Source: Vandiemenella viatica (Eukaryota; Arthropoda; Insecta; Orthoptera; Morabidae). From it: DNA of 64,000 nucleotides. The stretch covers positions 70,305,832 to 70,369,831 of the forward strand of contig JARYHS010013631.1 of the NCBI GenBank assembly GCA_031002005.1, given 5' to 3'. Both the position numbers and the translations under genes were made by a program. A model generated the notes under the pieces. The model was not told where the DNA came from. It saw only the letters and a list, made by a program, of their open reading frames with translations, and searched no databases. Shown here piece by piece: positions 21,359 through 32,960 of the stretch (position 1 is its first letter; every line of letters starts with the position of its first letter).

Positions 21359-22879
21359 CAAAAACTGGTTCTAAGAAAGCGCTGCAGTGTAATAATAGAC
21401 ACCTAACAAAATTTAGGTAAATTTCTGGAATACAGAAAATAAACGTTTTATTATTTCGTTCGAAATGGCGATGACCCTTCTTTTATCTCTCTGATAACCA
21501 GACGACAGTCACAGTTGGCTGGGTTTAACACCGTTTTATGACTGTGATAACCCGAACATCAATAGCGTTATATTTTCTCGTTATCGTAGCTTATCTTAAA
21601 AAAATTTCAACGAAAACGGATTCACTCCTTCAGAGGACAGGGCAGACCAATAACAAATTGTCATTTAACATTCAGCAGGACGTTGCTTTGGAGGGATGGC
21701 TCGAGATTCATAATGAATAATGTTGTTTACACTCAATATTTCGATAAACACCAGCAATAGGTGCAATATAATTTCCGTAACCCATCAGTGTGGCACAGTA
21801 CACCGGATCGGGGAGGGGCAGAATCCTGCTCACCGCTACCGGTCGTATTGCCTGCAGTTAATAGACGGTTTTCTGCAATCACGAAGGTGAATGCCGGCAC
21901 GGCCTCCAATCTGCGCCACGTAAACTACACATTATGCAAACAAAAAATACACCTAACGCACACAGAACATGGTTACACGTTTCGCAAACAGATGGCAGCA
22001 CAACTTTCCTCCCTGCGAGGCGTCAGGCCAAGATACAAGCCAGCCTAAGCACAAACACATCCATCCCGAAGAAGCCGACCCTGCAATAGTGGAGTAAGTG
22101 CAAAGAAGAAAAACATTCAGTTGTTTGGCATGTATGGCGTTAATTTTTGTGTTAAAAAAAAGATATAAGAGCTGTAAGAAAGGTTAATGAACTTTTAGGT
22201 TATAAATTTACGTTGTAAAGAATTAGTTTTTGAGCCCGAAACACGATTGAGCAGAAACTCTAAGACTCTGAAGGAAACTTGCTGTAGTGTTGCAGTTTTT
22301 ACAAGTCTGATTTTTACAGCGAAAGGTAATAAAGGCTTTTTGTAATATTCGTAAAAGTCAGTGAAGAGACAACACATAATTCCATTGAACTAAGGTTTTT
22401 GTTTGAGCTGTAAAAAATATAGTAATAGTAACGAATCTACAAATAAAACGGAAATGAGGAACTCATTTCAGTGTGCATTTCTTACATAATTTTAATCGTA
22501 CTGCTGCCTGGTGCTTTGTTCGATCCTTTACGCCCGTTGCTTTTTCATGCAATTTGCCTTCTTCAGATCAAAATAAACCAACAGAATATTTTCATTTTTT
22601 TAATTTTCATTAAATATATTTTTCATTTGCTCGAACCTCATGAAAATTTTATATTGTTACTGTGTATAAATTTCATTTCACAAATAATAGCCTGGTAAAA
22701 TCACTGAATGTATTCATGATTAACTAACACTTATTAGGTGTTAATTATATCAGGTCCAAAATACCGATGGAAACTGATAAATATTTAATTTTATTACAGT
22801 TAAATTATTTCATCTCCAAGCTTACCTGTTCGAAATAGGATGCTAGTAAAGTACATTGCTAAATCAAATTTTTCACGAT
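21359..22879. other. No feature recognised
   Basis: AT-rich DNA. A moderately GC-rich part at 21780-22060 has a 95-codon open frame without recognisable motif. Confidence 0.3.
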
Positions 22880-23640
22880 CGTTTATAGAGAAGAAAAAAA
22901 AAAACCAACGAAGAAAATAAAAGAAACAGTGGAAGAAAATAAAAGAAACAGTGGAAGAAAATAAAAGAAACGTTGGAATAAAAGCAGAAGGCCTACCTGA
23001 CATTCATACAGGTTGATATGGACGAGGCAAGAGCAAAACCGAAATATATCACGATCCTAGCACACAGAGAAAACTAGAATAAATTTTTCAATCAGATAGA
23101 AAATGTATGTGGACTCATGGACGTTTCCTTTTAGATACTATAAGGACCTTGAAAAAAAGAAATACAGAAAGAGACACTGCACAAATCTACATAATAGATC
23201 CAAAAGAATAGGCAAAAAATTGATTGATTTAATGACAATTTAATGTAGAAGAAGGCGTAATTACAGAAATAAGGCTAGAAGAGTTAAATGAAGCAGCAAG
23301 CAAAACAAAAACACAGAAAAGTGGCCGGATTTGTAGGAAAAGCTGCAGAATTACTTAAATATAGATGAAGAAGCATCGGCTTTTTTGTTCCATCGCAATT
23401 AATAATAATAAATAAATACAGGTAAAATACCGAAACGGTGGCGAATAACAAGTATAATCAAACAATTAAGGAGGAAACAGTTAATGTACAGTATCTATTC
23501 CAGAATAATCAATGCAAGATTGCGACCAATAGCGGAAGCCAAACTACTAGACATTCACAACTACTATAGGATACGAATTTCACATTCTTTCACAGATAAT
23601 ATATTTATCATAAAATAGAATTATGGACAAGAGGAGACAA
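22880..23640 (+). mobile_element. Decayed LINE remnant, RTE-like
   Basis: Shifting frames give pieces in LINE order. GVITEIRLEELNEAASKTK is the linker before the RT. GKAAELLKY and a TGKIPKRWRITSIIK-like phrase near 23420-23455 follow. YSRIINARLRPIAEAKLL near 23500-23555 matches the first RT motif region. Many stops and frameshifts intervene. A 21-base unit (GTGGAAGAAAATAAAAGAAAC) is tandemly repeated at 22928-22972. It cannot be active. It belongs to the same broad type as the remnants at 45770 and 59745, though on the opposite strand. Confidence 0.5.
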
Positions 23641-24977
23641 ATCAAGGATCTAAGTCTTCTGGCACTTCACACATCATTCGGAATTTATTATAACTGCTTA
23701 ATTCTCTCAGATTAATCCCGTTATTGTTAATTCGATCCTCTCCATATCTTTGATAATGCCTACTCTTGCATTAAGACCTCATACCAAAATTAGACAGTCC
23801 GATTTGTTAATCTGGCCAATCTCCATGTGTAGGATATGATGATCTGTGTCTCCGTATCTTCTGCTGCATATAGACCTATCAGTGTAAGGTATCCTCTCTG
23901 AATCATAAATCGTGCGGTAATTACCCTTTCATCCACATAATTGTAAGATACAAGTAGTGTTCTCCACGGTTGGTCGATTCCAGCCCCTATCCTTTATATT
24001 GTACGATCCCGCTGCCAATTATCATTCACTGATTCCTATCTTTGGTTCCTGTGAGTTCTTTTTCTTGATCTAGTTAATTACTGCAAGGTTGATTGATAAG
24101 TTTGACTCCGAACCGCAGAAACTTAAATATAGAATTGATGTCTGTAGTTTTAACAAAAGTGCACATATCGAGCATCCGTAAGGTGTATCAAAAACTTCGA
24201 GAGATTCTGCATCTATAGATTTTGTTATATCTGTGACAGCCACTGCACAATAAATGTCCGAGATACTTATGAATAATCCTCCACAAATTTGATGTGAGAC
24301 TCTTAAAAGATGAAATCACTTAGATGTTGTCACGAAAGTTGTAATAAGAGGTGATAACCATGACTAGTCAAGGTACACATTGAAAATAGTGACTTCCAAT
24401 AAGAGACAAGTGATCTGTTCGATGGATTAAAAAGGTTTTCCTAAAAATCGTATGTTTACTGTGAATGCATTTATTTCCGCGAAATTACTGAAGGTATTTT
24501 AAAAAAATTAATTTTCGCGTGACTTAACAATTATGTTTATCTCCGTCACACGCCACTCAGTAATATTATAGAGTGCTCGCTTTAATATGCACTTTACCAC
24601 CTACCTGTTTTTCCGCTTAGCTGTCCAGCCTTTTCAGAGTACTATTTTTTGCATTATACAGTCAGCAGAAGCGCTAACCACTATACTATGTACAAACCTG
24701 GTACGTATTCGGGCTCTTTCCTTATCAAACTCGACTGTATGATACAATACATTTGTATTATAAACTTATTTCTTCTGAACCTGTGACAGAACACTGGTAA
24801 AATCAGTAAGCCGGTTTGGATGATGTATTAAAGCGTTCCCATGTAAACATTTGGTGTAGCTTTTAATAAATTATTCTGATTCTTCATCGTAAGATACTCA
24901 GTTCTTTCAATATCTGTTCAGAATGGGAAAATAATTAATTCATTGTTGCTTAACCTACAAATCACAGAACTTACGTA
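23641..24977. other. No feature recognised
   Basis: AT-rich. Part of it (23690-24080) might be further LINE debris, but no motif was firm enough to claim. Confidence 0.3.
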
Positions 24978-25118
24978 ACGAGCGTGGTGAGTGAGCGGTT
25001 AGCGCTCTGGCCTTGCATTCGGGAGGACGCCAGTTCGAATCTCCGTTCGGGCATCCAGATTTGGGTTTTCCATGGTTTCCCCAAACGACTCCAGACGAAT
25101 GCCGGAATGCTTCATTTA
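24978..25118 (+). mobile_element. SINE-1 copy, 3'-truncated
   Basis: Head and B box are well preserved (GCGCTCTGGCCTTGCATTCG; GTTCGAATCTCCG), as is the central block (TTTGGGTTTTCCATGGTTTC). The element stops after GAATGCCGGAATGCTTC, losing the 3' third and tail. Loss of a 3' end cannot come from reverse-transcription truncation, so a later deletion or recombination is likely. Confidence 0.85.
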
Positions 25119-25229
25119 AAATATAAATATTGGCTTTGTCAGATGTGATTTTTTCAAACTTAAGAAGATATTAACGACTAGCTTCGAGCCCGTAAAAAAT
25201 TACTGTTTAAATTCAATATTCTGGCAGTT

Positions 25230-26765
25230 CGGGTTTTTTTCAGTTGATTAATTATATGGAATTGTTATTACATAATGATAATGGCCTTGATTTTGTTCTA
25301 CATATTTCATTCGCAGTTCAGATAACAGTACAGTAGTAACTTCTACTGAATTAATGACGACGGAAGTATAGAACCAGTGAAATTAAAAAAAAGTGGAATC
25401 CCAAAAACGTTTGCTATCCATGTAATATCAGTTTTATTCCTGGTACAGACACAATTGTGCGCGTTAAATATGGAACTACTCCACTCGCATTAATTACTAC
25501 CTTTCGTAACATGGCGTTTATGAAAACAGTTTAAATGGTTTGTAAAACTGATTTCAGAGTGAATTATGCTGTAACAAAATGTGTCAGTTGCGATTCTGGT
25601 CAACTTAACCACAACCTCCACTAATATTGCATTCAGAAATCATAGCTTCTATTGCCCTCATATGAATAACGACGGGCAGCACCTGTGGTTGTAATAGGAA
25701 TTTATTCTGGAAAAGCTTGTAAGGAAAAACGATTAACGATCGGATCTACTGGAGATTCCGCCAAAATAACATTCGGTAATGACGTCGTCATTATAGTCAA
25801 TCGGAAGACATTATTTTCAAGCAGTAATTCCGTTGTAATACAGCCTGGACCATTATTTCCAAGCAGAAATTAGGTTGTAATACTGCCTTTACCAGCATAA
25901 CACAGTTAAATGTACTTCGGAAAGTATTTCTAGAGGTGTCTTGTGTTTGACCACGGCAGTTTTATGACGCCAATTTCTGGCGGAATCGCGATCTCCGGTA
26001 ATCCTGATTTATTTAAATAAATGCATTATACTTTAAATGACGGAAAGTATAAAATCAATAACGGATAACTGCCATTTACTTGAGTGATACATTTTTGCAG
26101 CTAGTTAATTATACGAAATTGTTATTACATATTGCTCATAACCTTAATTTTATAATGTTCCACATATTTTGTTAGCAGTTAACATAGCAATACAGTAATA
26201 ACTTCAACTGAATTATTAACGATGGAAGTATAAAAACAAATTAAACATAAATTCGGAATCCCAAAAACGTTTGCTATCCATGTAATATCAGTTTTATTCC
26301 TGGTCCAGGCACAATTCAACATAATAAATATGGAACTACTTCCATCTGCATGAATTAAAACCTTCAGTAACATACATAGCGCTTATGAAAGCAATTTACA
26401 TTGTTTAAAAACTGATTTTAGAGTGAATTATGCTGTAAAAAAAAGTGTCACTTGTGACTTTGGCCAACTTAACCACAACCTCCACTAATATCGGCGTTCT
26501 AAAATCATAGTTTCTATTACCCTCATATGAATAACGACGGGTATCATCTGTGGTGGTAGAAGGAGTTTATTCTGGAAAAGCTTGTAAGGAAAAACGAATA
26601 ACGATCATTTTTAATGATATTTTTCGTGATATGAGTACCATACTGTGGTTAGATTATCGGAGTATTTGGCTATGATTTATTTAAATAAATGCATTTTACT
26701 TTAAATAACGGAAAGTATAATATCAAAGACCGATAACTGTCATTTATTTGACTGATACATTTCGC
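25230..26765 (+). repeat. Tandem duplication with ~860 bp period
   Basis: Unit 1 runs from about 25230 to 26090 and unit 2 from about 26091 to 26765. Matching anchors include CAAAAACGTTTGCTATCC (25404 and 26264), CTCATATGAATAACGACGG (25658 and 26523), and GATTTATTTAAATAAATGCA (26006 and 26670). Unit 2 lacks about 200 bases between the last two anchors. Unit 1 has its own small duplication at about 25808-25888 (CATTATTT(T/C)CAAGCAG twice). No coding sequence is conserved between units, so this is a non-genic duplication or a satellite dimer. Confidence 0.8.
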
Positions 26766-26882
26766 GATTACGTACCTTTCGGGTAAACTTTCTCTGAAAT
26801 TTTAATAAACATCATTGTTCCTTATCTTGTGCACAAAAAATTCTTAGGTTATGTTTTAACCTAATTCTTTTTTAATTTTTAT

Positions 26883-27413
26883 TTAATTTAATTGCAATGG
26901 AGCACAGGCTCCGGTGGCAATTTCCCTACACACCCATCTTCCCCCTATCCTGCACCTACCTACATTTGCCCTCTACAAATTTTATCTTTCAATTCTTTCA
27001 AAGTTTTCTGTAAATTATTCATCATTTCTCTTGGTAACTCATTCCAATCCCTGACACCCTTACCTAAAAATGAGAATCTTCCCACACCCTTGTGCCTGAA
27101 ATCGAGTGCAAGCTTGTGGTCATGGTCATCTTTTCCCTTCCATGCACTACTTTTAATACCTATTGCAATATCTTTCCATGCCTCATCGCCAGTATATGCC
27201 CCGTACACTCCCATGACCCTCCTCATCCTCCTCCTGTCTTGCAATGAATCCCATTCCAGCTCCTTTATCATATCCGTCACTGATTGCATTCTGCGATAAT
27301 TTCCAGAAACAAATCTAACAGCCCTTCTTTGCACCCTCTCCAACTCTTGTATTTGATACGTAAAATGAGGGTCCCATACTACACTACCATATTCGAGCAA
27401 TGGTCTGACCAAC
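26883..27413 (-). mobile_element. CR1-like LINE, heavily 5'-truncated copy
   Basis: On the minus strand this begins LVRPLLEYGSVVWDP at 27413, matches the copy at 1938-3315 almost base for base, and keeps an open frame to the stop at 26960, then the 3' UTR and an AATTTAATTAAAT tail. Only the last ~150 residues of ORF2 survive. The reading frame runs on upstream into unrelated DNA to 27616, which is not part of the element. High identity to the first copy points to recent insertion. Confidence 0.85.
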
Positions 27414-27538
27414 TGATACAGATAAAATATCGTAAATATAGAATAGTCTACCCTTCTCCTTACATGAATTTCTGCATCTAGTTGTCGTAAATAAACAGAA
27501 AGAAACATGAAGGAACGAATGTAATATGGTGGCTGTTG

Positions 27539-27626
27539 ATTGGCGAGTGAAGGCTGGCACGTGACCGTTCTCAAGCCAATAGCTATAGACGACGTACGCA
27601 GCCTCCAGTTTAGCATTTTATATAAG
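27539..27626 (+). promoter_or_regulatory. Promoter-like cluster: ATTGG, CACGTG, CCAAT, TATATAAG
   Basis: Four classical motifs lie within 90 bases: an inverted CCAAT (27539), an E-box CACGTG (27558-27563), a forward CCAAT (27576-27580) and a TATA box (27619-27626). The CCAAT-to-TATA distance of about 40 bases is plausible for a polymerase II promoter. No coding sequence follows on the plus strand, so it may serve a non-coding transcript, be an old LTR or transposon promoter, or be chance. Confidence 0.25.
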
Positions 27627-27804
27627 AGGATTATAATGTAATCATCGTTTACTTTTCAAACGTATGTGTCTTTAACATAAACATATATATAACTGAATCT
27701 ATGAACTCGTAAAAAGGCCACTTACAGGTGTCCACAAGAAAAATCAGGTTCTGGTAAACACAATCCTGTGCTTTGATCGTCTAACCTTGTGCTTCATTAA
27801 TGGT

Positions 27805-28192
27805 CATGATTAGCATTAAGATTTCTATTTAACTTAGTACTAGAGCGTTTCTTTAAAAGCAATTTATGAGACAGTAAACTGAATGATCTCGGAAACTGCT
27901 GAAGCGATTTGCATGAAATCTCATATGTAAATAACGATTTGGTTGTAACGAAATATTGAACAAAAAAAAAAAAAAGGAACAATTCTTAGAAACGACTTTA
28001 ACGCCATCTCATGGACTAAGTTACATTATATATATATATATATATATATATAAAACTATTATTTGAGCATCTCTTGTATATAAGTAAAATTAATTTCTCA
28101 TCAACGTCTGTAAAGCTTTTGATGGCATCTTGCATACTGAACAGAAATCTCAAGATGCCGAGCGAAGATCGGTCGCCCACGTACTATTAGCT
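27805..28192 (+). repeat. Helitron-like 3' end
   Basis: Second good copy of the repeat at 1045-1432. It ends with GATGCCGAGCGAAGATCGG then TCGCCCACGTACTA, where CCGA(GC)...(GA)TCGG forms the terminal hairpin. A (TA)n microsatellite at 28028-28052 interrupts it. No replication or helicase protein is encoded. The 5' TC end was not located. Confidence 0.5.
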
Positions 28193-29492
28193 AAGCGTGG
28201 TCTAATCCTAGCTCCCGAGTAAAAAAATGGCATTATTAGTGCATCTTAATCACACCAGTTTCTTTGCAAGGGATGTCATGGGTTTACAGATCGTCGTCGA
28301 TAAAAAAATGTGGCTTTTATAGACGAACAAATCGTTAGACTCGGAGAGGTCTAGGAGCAAGAAAATTGAAAGATATCGGTGATGTGTTTGTGAAGGGGCA
28401 ATGCCACCTTGAAAAAAAAGAAGCAAAACTGCACCATACTGAATCCCAGCGTTAAACGTTATAACTCACTCGTCAGATTTGGTGGTTATGAACAATGTCG
28501 CTTGAGTTTTGCGTCGAAGTTAGGTTTGGTTACTTCGTGCTTGTTCTCTATCACCGCAGACCCAAATACATTGTAGTACGAGACAACTTCCAGGCTGAAG
28601 ATAGCGACGGTTGAGCTGCAGCTGCACGCCTCGTGGTCGCTGCTATTTCGGCGATCAAAGTGCAAAGGTTGTCGACCGAGAAGATAACCCCGCCGACTCC
28701 TATCGTAAGTACCCTAATGCGTCCAGCTTTGTAAATGTACGTTTTATTACTTGCGACATTTACATTCATCCTTGTAAACAGTACAGCGCCAGGTGGCCAG
28801 GAAAATTTTCCTACTTCAAACCAGTTCAAGTATAGCATTTTTGATTTGTTTATTTAAAAAAAAATATTTAGCTTACAGAATTAGAGCTGTAAAGTCCTCA
28901 CATACATCATACCAGTACATAATATATGCGACAGTTTATGCAAACAACGATTAGAATAAAGTAATAACTAAAATACTGTATAATATCTAGTCAAAATCAA
29001 CTAGCGAGCTATGAATCAATAATCAGTTGGTACAAACTAATACTAGAAGACTACGAATTGTGTATTAGGAATACCAGTATTTCATTTCAGGTGTATAAAT
29101 TCTCTTAAGAGCTATCTAATCAATATCGAACATTCCACATAGTATAAAATAAATCAACGAAGAGTTAATTAATAATGATTAGAATATATTTTTCAGAAAA
29201 AATGTTCCAGAAACAATTTCCAGTTCTTGTTTGTTTCTCGTTTTATTGGTTCGCTTAGTTTTCAACTTTGTAAGCATTTTGAAATTATTCTATATTTTCC
29301 TTTTCAGCTTCGTTAATGTCATACTTTAAGCAGCGTAGAAATGCTGAGACTTATGGAATATTCTAGAACATTCATGAACATTCGGCGTAGAGAAAGTCTA
29401 TCTGTCTCCAGGTATTCTGTACCGTGGCTCCGCCATATCCTCCCATCTCCATAAGAGCAAATAAATTCCCGTGCCTCTTTAATTCCTATTTC
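28193..29492. other. No feature recognised
   Basis: Open frames at 28551-28838 on both strands (about 75-95 codons) are mirror images in an alanine/arginine-rich segment and have no motif. Confidence 0.3.
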
Positions 29493-29503
29493 TCCTATAC
29501 CTA

Positions 29504-29757
29504 CCGAGCGTGGTGGTGTAACGGATAGCGTTCTGGCCTCGCATTCGGGAGGACGGCGGTTCGAATCCCCGTCCGGGCATCCAGATTTGGGTTTTCCATG
29601 GTTTCCCCAAATCACTCCAGGCGAATGCCGGGATGCTTCCTTCAAAAGGCCATGGCCGAATTCCTTCCCAATCCTTGCCCCCATCCTTTCCCGTCTCTAA
29701 AGACCACGTTGTTAAAAAAAGGGACGTTAAACTGTTACAAAAAAAAAAAAAAAAAAA
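29504..29757 (+). mobile_element. SINE-1 copy, young, with perfect 11-bp TSD
   Basis: Flanked by TCCTATACCTA at 29493-29503 and 29758-29768. It starts CCGAGCGTGGTGGTGTAACG, has an intact B box (GGTTCGAATCC), and ends in an unusual tail (GACCACGTTGTTAAAAAAAG then GGACGTTAAACTGTTAC) before 18 A. This tail differs from the GACCTCGACGTCGACGAGG tail of most other copies, defining a young subfamily shared with 31807-32065. Transcription would be by RNA polymerase III. Confidence 0.95.
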
Positions 29758-29768
29758 TCCTATACCTA

Positions 29769-30120
29769 ATCTTCCAACTTTCCATAGCGCTCATGTAATG
29801 ATACCTCTTTGTCACAACTCATTGATCCGATTTGCTTGCGCCCTTGATCATTAGAACGTCCTGAATGAACGCGTAGAAGATATTTCAGTCGTCCTTGCCG
29901 GTGCACTGTGCAGATGATTCACGCCTTCCTGTTTAGGAAGTGACTCCCAGGTTCTCCATTACAGAGCTGCAGGTTGCTCGTGACTCACTACTCGACAGTG
30001 AAGGCTACTGCATCAGGAAGCAACTGTTGTTCCCTCTTACATTTTATCCAATGCGCCTCACATATGCTGCACAGAAAAATCTGAAAGTGGATTAGACAGT
30101 AGTTTTGTTTCCTTTTTCCT
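29769..30120. other. No feature recognised
   Basis: About 350 bases without gene or repeat. Confidence 0.3.
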
Positions 30121-30333
30121 TCGGGCTTTATTGCTCGTCGACGTGGGGGTCATTAGAGCCGAGAGTAGAATAGGGGGCAAGGATGAGAATGAAATTGGTT
30201 TTGGCCTTTTGATGGAACCATCACAGCATTCGTCTAGAGTGATTTTGGAAAGCCATGAAAACCAAAAGCTGGATGAAACCACGTCCTTTCGAATAACAGA
30301 CCACGTGGTACCCCTGACTCACCAGGCTCGGTA
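30121..30333 (-). mobile_element. SINE-1 copy, old
   Basis: Minus strand: head CCGAGCCTGGTGAGTC, a lost B box, CATCCAGCTTTTGG, TTTTCATGGCTTTCC, GAATGCTGTGATGG, and the tail TCTAATGACCCCCACGTCGA. Divergence is high, and GAAACCACGTCC replaces the usual CCCGGACGGGGATTCGAACC. Confidence 0.7.
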
Positions 30334-30562
30334 GTTGTTGTTTTCATCCTTACTTATGATTTATGATTATTTTATTATTTATTTCCAGATACAACATAGC
30401 CCAGCACCTAGTATCTAATGTGGGCCCTTATTTCCATTATTTAACATGTACATATATTTTATCCTATATATATAACGTATTAACATATAAATAAACAATG
30501 AATCCAAGAAAATTTTGATTAAATTTCCAATATCTATTACATCTACTGTTATTAAACAGAAT

Positions 30563-30692
30563 GGGCACCACACTACTACATCTACTACTACTACTACTAC
30601 TATTGTCCCTAATATTACTACTAACATTACTACTACTATTACTAATATCATTGCTACTACTACTAATACTACTATTACCACCACCAATTGTC
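30563..30692. repeat. Imperfect (ACT)n trinucleotide repeat
   Basis: About 130 bases dominated by TACTACTAC, with interruptions (TATTGTCCCTAA, AATATC). Both strands give low-complexity frames (Thr/Ile or Ser/Asn runs) that should not be annotated as genes. Confidence 0.9.
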
Positions 30693-30798
30693 ACAGCTGC
30701 ACTTCGGTCCACTAGTGTTCATTTTTCTTGCTGTTGAGTGCGCTCCGAAAGTAGAGTCTCCTGGAACCGGAACTTATGATTTGTTGGCATTGATTGCA

Positions 30799-30946
30799 GA
30801 ATGATGAATAATTTACCAAAAACGTTGAAAGAACTTAAAGTTAAAATTTACCGAGGGCAAATGTAGGCGGGTGCAGGGAAGGGGGAAGATGGGTGGTAGG
30901 GAAATTGCCACCGGAGCAGCGTTCCATTGTAATTTAATTAAATATT
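30799..30946 (+). mobile_element. CR1-like LINE 3' end fragment
   Basis: Begins in the last codons of ORF2 (MMNNLPKTLKELKVKIYRGQM, stop at 30866), followed by the family 3' UTR (GGGAAATTGCCACCGGAGC) and an AATTTAATTAAAT tail. Extremely short insertions of this kind arise when reverse transcription stops early. Confidence 0.85.
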
Positions 30947-31127
30947 ATTATCACATGCAGCTTCAATATGTAATTGTAAAGTTTGTGAATACAAAAATCT
31001 GGATTACCTACAATATGTTCTTAAAAACTCAAGAGATTGTATTGTAAACTATATACAATGCTAAAGACATCCACCAGTGCAGTATGTCTTTAGTAGCTAT
31101 TGTAATAAGTAAAAAGAAAAATGTTAT

Positions 31128-31364
31128 CGAGACCGGTGTGTGAGCGGTAACCTAGCTCTCTGACCTGGCATTCGAGATCTGGGTTGGAAATCCACGTTCT
31201 GCCATCCAGATTTGGATTTTTCGTAGTTTCCCAAATACTCCAGGTGAATTCTGAGATGGTTCCTCCAAAAGATCATGGCTGAATTCCCATTCTTTTTCCA
31301 GTCGTTTCCCATCTCTAATGACCTCGACGTCAACAACGCGCAAAGCCGAAAGCAAAAGAAAAAA
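31128..31364 (+). mobile_element. SINE-1 copy
   Basis: CGAGACCGGTGTGTGAGC head, a decayed B box (GGTTGGAAATCC), GCCATCCAGATTTGG, GAATTCTGAGATGGTTCC, then CTCTAATGACCTCGACGTC and an A-rich tail. AAAAATGTTAT on the left and AAAAATGTTTT on the right look like an 11-bp target-site duplication with one change. Confidence 0.8.
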
Positions 31365-31795
31365 ATGTTTTATTTTTTTGACTTTAACAGTGTTAATAAT
31401 AATCTCCCTCTATAAAAAAAGAACACTCTTTCATAGGTATGTTATCAGTTATTTTCTGTTGTGTAATAATTTAGAACAGAGAAAAAATTATCGGATACCT
31501 CAACAAACAGCATGGTGGCATTAAAATAGATTCATTACTTAATAAGATGTTAAGAGAGTTAGTCTTTAGAAATACTGATACTTTTTTAAACTATTTCCTT
31601 TTTTAATATAAACAACTTCATCTTCTATCTTTTGATTTTATTGAAAAGAGATCGGCGTGATGAACATTTTGATGTAGAGTTTTCAACTATAACTGAAATT
31701 AAACACCACATACTTGTTGAAAATAAAATTAAATCCCAATTAAATAGTGTGCAACGTAATGTTTTACATTTAAAGTTTTGACTAACTTTCACTAC
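31365..31795. other. No feature recognised
   Basis: AT-rich spacer between two SINE-1 copies. Confidence 0.3.
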
Positions 31796-31806
31796 TGGAG
31801 CAAAGT

Positions 31807-32065
31807 ACCGAGCGTGGTGGTGTAACGGATAGCGTTCTGGCCTCGCATTCGGGAGGACGGCGGTTCGAATCCCCGTCCGGGCATCCAGATTTGGGTTTTC
31901 CATGGTTTCCCCAAATCACTCCAGGTGAATGCCGGGATGCTTCCTTCAAAAGGCCATGGCCGAATTCCTTCCCATTCCTTGCCCCCATCCTTTCCCGTCT
32001 CTAAAGACCACGTTGTTAAAAAGGGACGTTTAAACTGTTACAAAAAAAAAAAAAAAAAAAAAAAA
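31807..32065 (+). mobile_element. SINE-1 copy, young, with perfect 11-bp TSD
   Basis: TGGAGCAAAGT flanks it at 31796-31806 and 32066-32076. It is near-identical to 29504-29757 across head, B box and the unusual tail, differing by a few bases, and ends in about 24 A. The near-identity of two copies 2 kb apart, each with its own intact duplication, implies recent independent insertions. Confidence 0.95.
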
Positions 32066-32076
32066 TGGAGCAAAGT

Positions 32077-32960
32077 GATGGGAACAGCTCCCATCCAAAT
32101 TCACAAATCATCCAATAAATTCTTCTCTTTTTCGCAAACATCTGCCTCCTCTCTGCATTTCAATCTGCTATCAAATGTTTCAGCACCCAAAAACGAGAGC
32201 CTTTCTGGTGCCCTAATATTCTGTCGGAATGCGATCCTTGGAAAGTTTAATATCTTCTCAATTTTTAACCTTCTAGCAGTCATCAAGCATGCTGTTCACT
32301 TTTTTGTCATTTGTTTTAAACCTTTGAGTTGTATGCCAGTTACTACTTAATCCTCGGCTTCAACCATAGCTGGTAATGTCGACTATTATGAATCGTATTA
32401 ACGAATAAGTTTACGAAAAATTTGTTTGTTGAGAGTGACGATGACGAAATCTTTTTGAAAGTCCACGTTTCGTGGGTTTTCGCTACCTTTACTGTAATGG
32501 TCGAGATCTTCTAGCCTACTAATATCAAGTCCGAAGTGACCGCCCTGGGAACGTTCTAAACTGTTCCGTTTGCGCGTCCTTTGCATTCTTGTGGCTGGAA
32601 TGTGACCTTGCTAATTGGGGTCGGCAGCTGCTACTTGCCGAGACGAGGCGCCTTCACGCTCTGAAGAGGAACGAACTGGCTGAGTCAGTCAACATGGTCT
32701 TCAGCAGGGACAGATCCCCTTTTTGTTTGGAAGTAAACTACTTCCAAAAATAATCTTAGAAGTAATTTACATGTGCCTCATGTTTAAATAATCAATCAGA
32801 TCCTTGTCTATTGGGAGTATGAATGCAACTGTTCTGATTTTTAACTGCTGTGGACTTCGTAATCCGATAGCAATTTCCAAACGCAATTAGAAACGCATCA
32901 TCTGCGTTTTTACTTAAAATGCTTTCATTGCTCTTGAAGGCTACCAGAAACAGGCACATT
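32077..32960. other. No feature recognised
   Basis: An open frame at 31925-32350 spans the young SINE and its flank and is not a gene. The rest shows no motif. Confidence 0.3.

Noticed and set aside
24990..25060. True tRNA gene in SINE heads (also 29510, 31815)
   Set aside because: The B box is good but the acceptor stem does not close and SINE body sequence follows directly; these are tRNA-derived SINE heads.
26892..27299. 135-codon plus-strand open frame
   Set aside because: It is the antisense shadow of the CR1-like ORF2 end; the same shadow appears at 2889-3302 in the other copy.
29598..29854. Two open frames of 66-73 codons
   Set aside because: Both run through the tail and poly(A) of the SINE-1 copy at 29504-29757.
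30415..30715. Val/Ile-, Ser/Asn- and Thr-rich open frames
   Set aside because: All are translations of one imperfect ACT trinucleotide repeat.
31925..32350. 141-codon open frame
   Set aside because: It starts inside the young SINE, reads through its poly(A) as a lysine run and ends in flanking DNA, so it is a by-product of the insertion.
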